Shown: positions 58,978 to 64,000 of the stretch, piece after piece
Position numbering within the stretch: position 1 is the first letter of the stretch
Layout: every line of letters begins with the position of its first letter
NCBI GenBank assembly: GCA_046349615.1
Contig: JAXMBZ010000004.1
Coordinates: forward strand, 1-64,000
Length of the DNA: 64,000 bases
Source: JADJNY01 sp046349615
GTDB taxonomy: Bacteria; Planctomycetota; UBA1135; GCA-002686595
Direction of reading: 5' to 3'
Translations under genes and position numbers: made by a program
Notes under the pieces: model-generated
What the model was told of the DNA's origin: nothing
Seen by the model: only the letters and a program-made list of their open reading frames with translations
Database searches by the model: none

Positions 58978-60966
58978 ATGGCGGCAAGCGGCTCGAGGCA
59001 GGCGGGGCTCGTCCTCGCGGCTTCCCTGTTGGTGGTTGCGCCCGCGGCAGCACACGGCGGAACGTACTACGGTCCTGGTTCGTCGGTACCGACCGGGTAT
59101 CCCATGGGGCCGAGCGCTCCCACTGGTCCGGTGAGCACGGGCGGACCCTCCGGAGCCGCCGCCGGCCCCAGCACCCCCACCCCGAACCAGGACTCGACCT
59201 CGTGGCAGACCTGGTGGGCGTTGAATCGCGCGGGCTACCTCGAGCTGCGCGCAGCGCTCCAGCAGGCCGCGCTCAGCACCCGCGGAGACGATGCGTTCTT
59301 CGGGCTCTCCACGAGCGCGCGGCGCGCGGCGCGCCCGACGACGGCGAGTCTGCGGGACCGTGTTCGGCCGGTGCTGCTCGCCGCGGTTGCGCGTGAGAGG
59401 AATCCGGACGTGCTCACGGGGGCGCTCCTCGCGCTCGCGAAGCTCGGCGACGAGGCGACCGATCCAGAAGGCACCATCCGCGTCGCTCTGAAGGGGTTCG
59501 TCGGAAGCGCGAACCAGGAGGTCGCCGAAACCGCGACGGTCGGACTGGGCGTGCTCGGCGATCCGGGGGCTGCAGCCTGGCTCGCGAGCCTCGTGCGAGA
59601 TGACGCGACGGCGCGCCGGGAGCTCGTCCAGGGACCCGTGCCGACGCGGACCCGAGCCTTCGCGGCCTACGCTCTCGGATTGCTCGGACTCCGGCGTCCG
59701 AACCCGGACCTGCGCCGTCTCTGCGCGCAGGCGCTGTGCCCCGTGCTCGACGAGGAGAAGGGAACGCAGGACGTGCGCGTGGGCGCGGTCCTGGCACTCG
59801 GCCTCCTGCCGGTTTCTCCCGAGCGCCTCCCCCGTTCGTCGGCCGTCACGGCGTCGGTGCCGGCGGCGTCCCGCGCCGACGAGATCGGCTGGCTGCTGCG
59901 TCGCTTCGAGGACCCGCAGACCAGCGACGTCGTGCGCGCGCCGATCCCGGTCAGCCTGGCGCGACTTCTCCACGAGAGTGAACGAGATCTCGCCGAACCG
60001 GTCACGGCGAAGCTGCTCTCGCTCCTCGAGCGCGACGCGCGCAACTCGGCGGCGATCCAGCAGTCCGCCGTCACGGCGCTCGGTCTGCTCGGTGACAACG
60101 ACGAGGATCCGCTCGACCGCCGCGTGGCCGAGACCTTGCGTAGCGCCACCGGGCGCGCCGACGGGTACGCACGACGCCTCGCCTTCATCGCGCTGGCGCG
60201 CACCGGCTCCCGCGAGGGCGCGGCCGGAGGGCGGGACGTCGGCCTGCGGAACGCACGCACGTTCCTGATCGGCGAGTTGGCGAGCGAGGACGGCTCCGCT
60301 CGACCGTGGGCAGGCCTCGCGCTCGGAATCCTGGAACATGCTCGGCACCGGTTGGGCGAGGATGCTTCCTCGGAATCCACCAGCGCCCTGCGCGCGACCC
60401 TCGCGAAGCGCGACGGACCGAACGAAGCCGGCGCCTACTGCATCGCGCTCGGACTGTGCCGCGACTCGGCGGCGCGGGAGCGCATCGAGGCGCTCGCGAC
60501 GCGGACCTCGGACGACGACCTGCAGGCGAGCGCGTGTCTCGCCCTCGGTCTGATCGGCGAGAGCGCGTCGATCGAGCCCCTGCGGCGCGTGGTCGCAGCG
60601 TCGAGGAACCGCCCGATCGTGCTCCGCGACGCGTGCATCGCGCTCGGCTTGCTCGGGGATCACGAGCTCGTGCCGACCCTCGCGGCGTGGCTGCGCGAGG
60701 CGCCGAACCTCGGCCAACTCTCGGCGACCGCGACGGCGCTCGGTTGGATCGGCGATCAGCGCGCGATCGAGCCCTTGTGTGCGATCGTCGAGTCCTCGCA
60801 GGCCCCCGACCGCGTGCGCGCGTTCGCCGCGGTCGCGCTCGGGCTGCTCGGCGAGAAGGACCAGCTCCCGTGGAACGCGATCTATGCGCGCGACGCGGTG
60901 TGGTGGCTCGCTCCGGCGACGTTCTACGATCCGCTCAACGGATCGGGCATCGTCGACTTGCTCTGA
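58978..60966 (+). CDS. Secreted HEAT-repeat protein (AHGGTY paralogue 2)
   Basis: Predicted 662-residue exported paralogue of the preceding gene. It has a signal peptide ('GLVLAASLLVVAPAAA'), the same 'HGGTYYGPGSSVP' motif, a shorter Gly/Pro/Ser linker, 'SWQTWWALNRAGYLEL' and HEAT-like repeats, and ends 'LNGSGIVDLL'. The two proteins align along their whole length, for instance 'RTRAFAAYGLGLIG' versus 'RTRAFAAYALGLLG', so they arose by tandem duplication. Composition differs: this copy is richer in Arg and Ala and poorer in Lys. No enzymatic motif is visible. Its 3' end overlaps the convergent TPR-like gene by 43 bases. Confidence 0.85.
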   Translation: MAASGSRQAGLVLAASLLVVAPAAAHGGTYYGPGSSVPTGYPMGPSAPTGPVSTGGPSGAAAGPSTPTPNQDSTSWQTWWALNRAGYLELRAALQQAALSTRGDDAFFGLSTSARRAARPTTASLRDRVRPVLLAAVARERNPDVLTGALLALAKLGDEATDPEGTIRVALKGFVGSANQEVAETATVGLGVLGDPGAAAWLASLVRDDATARRELVQGPVPTRTRAFAAYALGLLGLRRPNPDLRRLCAQALCPVLDEEKGTQDVRVGAVLALGLLPVSPERLPRSSAVTASVPAASRADEIGWLLRRFEDPQTSDVVRAPIPVSLARLLHESERDLAEPVTAKLLSLLERDARNSAAIQQSAVTALGLLGDNDEDPLDRRVAETLRSATGRADGYARRLAFIALARTGSREGAAGGRDVGLRNARTFLIGELASEDGSARPWAGLALGILEHARHRLGEDASSESTSALRATLAKRDGPNEAGAYCIALGLCRDSAARERIEALATRTSDDDLQASACLALGLIGESASIEPLRRVVAASRNRPIVLRDACIALGLLGDHELVPTLAAWLREAPNLGQLSATATALGWIGDQRAIEPLCAIVESSQAPDRVRAFAAVALGLLGEKDQLPWNAIYARDAVWWLAPATFYDPLNGSGIVDLL

Positions 60967-61490
60967 AACGTCGCCCCCCGGGTGGGATCGCGGCGTGCGA
61001 GCAAGACGAGCGCCGCGAGTCCGCACGCGAACGACGCCAGCGCCGCAGCGCGCGCGCGGGTGAGCGCGGCCCTGCTCTCGGCCTCGAGATGCTCGAGCGC
61101 TCGCGCCTCTTCCGCGCGCACACTCTGGGCCTGGAGCCAACGCTCGCGCTCGCTCTCCGGCGGCGGGGAAGCCGCGAGGACGCGCGCGAGAGCGTCGGCC
61201 GAGCGACGGGCGCCCGCGGCGTCGCGCAACGTCGACGAGAGCTCGCCGTAGCGCAGGAGCAGCAGCCGATCGTCCGCATTCCGCGCGAGGCCGGCGAGCG
61301 CCGCGGCCCGGGCTCCCGCGAGGTCGCCCGCGTAGTACCGGACCTCGACCTCCGCCCGCGCTCGCTCGACCGGATCGGAAATCGCCTGGGCCGCGACGAG
61401 CCCCGCCGACCAGTCTCCGCGTTCGATGGCCGCACGCACGCGGTCGTCGGCGACGAGGAGCGCGAAGGCGCAGGCGATCGACGCGAACAT
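60924..61490 (-). CDS. TPR-like exported/membrane protein
   Basis: Predicted 188-residue protein. The N-terminus 'MFASIACAFALLVADD' could be a weak signal peptide. The middle carries TPR-like helix pairs ('AGDLAGARAAALAGLARNADD'), and a hydrophobic helix ('AALASFACGLAALVLLARR') near the C-terminus would anchor it. No specific family is recognised. Its ATG overlaps the stop of the upstream spermidine-synthase-like gene (ATGA), and its 3' end overlaps the HEAT-repeat gene in antisense by 43 bases. Confidence 0.6.
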   Translation of the reverse strand: MFASIACAFALLVADDRVRAAIERGDWSAGLVAAQAISDPVERARAEVEVRYYAGDLAGARAAALAGLARNADDRLLLLRYGELSSTLRDAAGARRSADALARVLAASPPPESERERWLQAQSVRAEEARALEHLEAESRAALTRARAAALASFACGLAALVLLARRDPTRGATFQSKSTMPDPLSGS

Positions 61491-63100
61491 CACGGGATTC
61501 CGCCCCCGAATTCCCTCGCGCGCTCGATGGAGCGCAGCTGCAGGCGTTCGATGTCGCAGCGATCGTCGACGAGCGGCGCGGCTCCACCCGCTTCGAACCA
61601 TCGCCACGCGCCGGGGAGCGCGAGTCGTCGCGCGAGCGGCGCCACGCGCTCGTCGGCAGGGACGAACGCGGGGTCGGCCGGGTTCGGGATCCCTGCGCCG
61701 CGGCGGGCGACGAGCACCACGTTTCGAGAGAACGGCACGCGCAGCGCGAGCACGGGCTCGCTCATCCCGCTCGCTGCGGAGCGCGCCACGGCGTCGAGCA
61801 CGGGGTCGTCGAGCGCGAACGCGCCGACGTTCACGCAGAGGAACCCTCCGAGCGCGAGCCGGTCGCGGGCGAGCGCGAAGAACTCGCGCGTGCAGAGGTG
61901 CGCGGGGATCTCCATCTGGTTCGAGTAGGCGTCGAGCACGAGCTCGTCGAATTCCTCGTGTGCGTGAACGAGCGCGGCGCGCGCGTCCCAACCCGCGAGC
62001 ACGCGGTGCACGGCGGACGACTCCAGGTCCATCCAGCGTCGGCCCAACTCGACGACCGTCGGGTCGAGTTCGATCCCGAGCGCCGTGAGGCGCGTGTCCG
62101 CGGGCAAGCCCCCGTCGAGGACGCGAAGCGCCGTTCCACCGCCGAGGCCGAGCACTCCGACGCGCCACGTGCGCGGGGCGCCGGACCACCACGCCGGCAA
62201 CGCGAACACGTCGTAGTACTCGCCTCCGCCGATCGGCCCGACGGCGGGAACCCAGACGGATTGGAACGAGTCGAACGCTTCGTTGACCTGCAGTTCGCGC
62301 CGCGTCGGGCGGCCCGCGTCGTCGCGGTACTCGACCACGCGCACGGACTGATACGGCGATTCGCGTGTCTCGAGCAGCGACGCGCCGGCGCGAAGCGCGG
62401 GGCGGCGCAGCTCGCCCGCGGTCGCTGCGCCTGCGACGAGGACGAGGAGTGCGACAGCCTTGGGACTGCGCGCGCTGAGCAGGGTGGCGGTCCCGAGGAC
62501 GGCGAGCACGGCGCCGGCCGAGAGGAACGTGCGCGAGAGACCGAGCTCGGGCACGAGGACGAAGCTCGTCGCGAACGTGCCCGCGAGGCTGCCGAGCGTC
62601 GAGACGCAGAGGACGCGCCCGCCCGCGGAGCCCGCGCCGGTGTGCGCTGCGCGGGCGAGGATCTCGACGCAGAGCGGGGCGATGGTCCCGAGCAGGAGCG
62701 CCGACGGGAGGAACAGCACGAGCGCGGCGGCGAGGCTCCCCCACCTCAGCAGCCCCGCGACCTCGTCGAGCGCCAGGCCCGGCGGGAGGAAGGTCTCGGC
62801 GACGAGCGGGGTCAGCGCTGGAAGCCACGCGGCCGTGGCGCCGCCGATCAGGAGGAGCACCCCGAGCGCGAGCTCGGGCCGTGTGCGCGACGAGAGCCGC
62901 GCCCCGAGCAGGTAGCCGAGCGCGAGCGCGAAGAGGACGACGCCGATCACGTTCGTCCACACGGTCTGGCTCGTGCCGAACCACGGCGCGAGCAAGCGGA
63001 CGGCTGCGAGTTCGACCACCATGGTCGCCGAGCCCGCGAGCGCGGCGACGACCAGGATGAGGGCGGCCGGGGGCCGTCCCGTGCGCTCGGGAGGATGCAC
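61490..63100 (-). CDS. Membrane-anchored spermidine-synthase-like protein (fused MFS-type/SpeE)
   Basis: Predicted 536-residue fusion. The N-terminal ~240 residues hold about seven hydrophobic segments ('ATMVVELAAVRLLAPWFGTS', 'VLFALALGYLLGARL') typical of the fused-MFS/spermidine synthase family. The C-terminal Rossmann domain has 'VGVLGLGGGTALRVLDGG', 'LGIELDPTVVELGRRW' and 'DELVLDAYSNQ', which align with SpeE motifs. The usual GGG-DG-x-x-R-E/K aminopropyl-acceptor loop is altered, so polyamine synthesis is doubtful. Members of this group are widespread in planctomycetes and their role is unknown. It is part of a leftward three-gene operon. Confidence 0.8.
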   Translation of the reverse strand: MHPPERTGRPPAALILVVAALAGSATMVVELAAVRLLAPWFGTSQTVWTNVIGVVLFALALGYLLGARLSSRTRPELALGVLLLIGGATAAWLPALTPLVAETFLPPGLALDEVAGLLRWGSLAAALVLFLPSALLLGTIAPLCVEILARAAHTGAGSAGGRVLCVSTLGSLAGTFATSFVLVPELGLSRTFLSAGAVLAVLGTATLLSARSPKAVALLVLVAGAATAGELRRPALRAGASLLETRESPYQSVRVVEYRDDAGRPTRRELQVNEAFDSFQSVWVPAVGPIGGGEYYDVFALPAWWSGAPRTWRVGVLGLGGGTALRVLDGGLPADTRLTALGIELDPTVVELGRRWMDLESSAVHRVLAGWDARAALVHAHEEFDELVLDAYSNQMEIPAHLCTREFFALARDRLALGGFLCVNVGAFALDDPVLDAVARSAASGMSEPVLALRVPFSRNVVLVARRGAGIPNPADPAFVPADERVAPLARRLALPGAWRWFEAGGAAPLVDDRCDIERLQLRSIERAREFGGGIP

Positions 63101-63127
63101 GGTGGAAGCGCGTCGCGCCGAGCGCGA

Positions 63128-64000
63128 TCACTTGTCCTTCGGCTTGTCCTTGGGCTTGGGCTTCGACGGGATGTCGAGGCGCTTCGACGCGACGTAGATT
63201 CGGCCCGGATCCCGCGAGGTGGTCCCGCGCATGAAGCCGAGCGTCGTCGTCAGGTTGCGCGGGATCTTCTCGACGGTCTCGATCCCGTTGCGGACGAACT
63301 TCACTTCCTTGTCGAGGTCGACGAGCTGATCGTTCAGAGAGAGCACGACCTCGGTCGCACCGTCCGCGTCGATCGTGATCGTGTTCGTGCCGCGATCCGC
63401 GACCGCGGTGAGCCGGACGGGCGCGTCGAAGCGCGGCGTCGAGACCCAGTAGGAGCGTCCCGCGGCGTTCGGTTCGGCGACGAGCACGATCTGCGCCGGG
63501 TTCGCGATGCGGGGATGGTCCTTCATCCACGCCCAAAGGTCCGCTTCCTTCGCCTCGGGCTTGATCGTGCAGTTGTCGTACTTCTCCTTCGTCAAGGCCT
63601 CGGAGAAGGCCGTGGCGCCCGCGCCGGCGCCCGCGAAGAAGGTCGGGAGGTTCTTGAAGGGTTCGACCGCCGTCTTCTCCGGGACGTCTCCGCTGCGGCC
63701 CGCGACACCCGCGAGGCTGTCGGGGAAGCGCGCGGCGAACGCGCAGGCGGCGCGGACCCCTTCGCCGCTGCCGACGAGGTACACCCGGTCGAAATCGACG
63801 GCGACGGTGCTGCGCAGGTCGACGAGCACGGCGAGGAGGTTCGAAAGCCCGCCGTCCTTCACCTTCCCGTCCTCGGACTTCGCGGCTTCCGTCCACGCGG
63901 CGAGGTCGTCGGGCATCGGAACGGCCGCGAGGATCGCCTCGTCGCGCAGCGCGGCGTCGGTCCACTTCTCGGTGATGTGCTGCGCGGGCTTTTGATCCTT
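63128..64000 (-). CDS. Alpha/beta-hydrolase-like protein lacking the nucleophile serine, cut by window end
   Basis: The frame stays open to base 64000, so the N-terminus is missing; an in-frame ATG at 63916 is probably internal. The visible part has an alpha/beta-hydrolase nucleophile elbow 'VYLVGSGEGVRAACAFAARF', but the central residue of G-x-S-x-G is Gly rather than Ser. Without that Ser a normal esterase reaction is unlikely. A Lys/Pro-rich tail ('KPKPKDKPKDK') ends the protein. It lies 27 bases before the spermidine-synthase-like gene and likely heads that operon. Confidence 0.65.
   Translation of the reverse strand, partial: KDQKPAQHITEKWTDAALRDEAILAAVPMPDDLAAWTEAAKSEDGKVKDGGLSNLLAVLVDLRSTVAVDFDRVYLVGSGEGVRAACAFAARFPDSLAGVAGRSGDVPEKTAVEPFKNLPTFFAGAGAGATAFSEALTKEKYDNCTIKPEAKEADLWAWMKDHPRIANPAQIVLVAEPNAAGRSYWVSTPRFDAPVRLTAVADRGTNTITIDADGATEVVLSLNDQLVDLDKEVKFVRNGIETVEKIPRNLTTTLGFMRGTTSRDPGRIYVASKRLDIPSKPKPKDKPKDK

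Noticed and set aside
56629..61587. A 1652-codon open frame on the minus strand
   Set aside because: It is antisense to the two HEAT-repeat genes, which have signal peptides and clear repeat patterns. Its product is arginine-rich without any motif, typical of high-GC antisense frames.

Overview
This is a high-GC (roughly 70% by eye) bacterial chromosome segment, gene-dense, mostly housekeeping, with one small accessory region at the left edge. I infer a member of Planctomycetota or a close PVC relative. The reasons are a GreA with a long N-terminal extension (known from Chlamydiae and spirochaetes), large secreted HEAT-repeat proteins with glycine/proline-rich N-termini, a eukaryote-like UDP-sugar pyrophosphorylase, and many conserved genes with no recognised family. 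The lineage call rests on recalled family traits, not on a search.

Left edge (1-2768): an incomplete double-CXXCG (SitI6-like) gene, then an overlapping two-gene type IV toxin-antitoxin (AbiE-like) operon. In front of the operon is a perfectly symmetric operator made of four GTTCAT/ATGAAC half-sites. This accessory block ends at the 3' end of a tRNA-Asn gene, the usual integration point of genomic islands.

3-20 kb: gluQ; a three-gene membrane-stress-like operon (DUF883, holin-like, small membrane protein); bcp; a SAH-recycling operon (ArsR-methyltransferase regulator followed by ahcY); the extended greA; an RlmI-like methyltransferase; a degenerate amidohydrolase; dusB; a UreH-like nickel permease; an HI0933-type flavoprotein; an SRPBCC protein; class I aldolase; and a hypothetical exported protein. 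The leader of that last gene holds a possible small ORF, a branched RNA fold and an intrinsic terminator.

21-33 kb: pcnB, tRNA-Trp, rsmG with a coupled 33-residue membrane peptide, mscS, tRNA-Leu(CAG), tldD-tldE, smpB-ssrA, a lipoprotein-flippase pair, a PfkB kinase and thpR.

33.5-47.5 kb: recA, alaS, then a fatty-acid cluster rpmF-plsX-fabH-fabD-fabG-acpP-fabF. A murein-precursor operon (UDP-sugar pyrophosphorylase, ddl, dapB) and tRNA-Leu(CAA) follow. The presence of ddl and dapB implies peptidoglycan synthesis.

47.5-64 kb: a histidine-phosphotransferase-like protein with an Nfu protein; a CvpA-like protein; a large unknown protein; a GyrI-like lipoprotein; sdhCAB; a histidine kinase; two tandem secreted HEAT-repeat paralogues; and a leftward operon of an alpha/beta-hydrolase-like protein (cut by the window), a membrane-anchored spermidine-synthase-like protein and a TPR-like protein. 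Many neighbouring genes overlap by ATGA or GTGA, indicating translational coupling. Several genes have a -10 box only 8-9 bases from the start codon, suggesting leaderless mRNAs.
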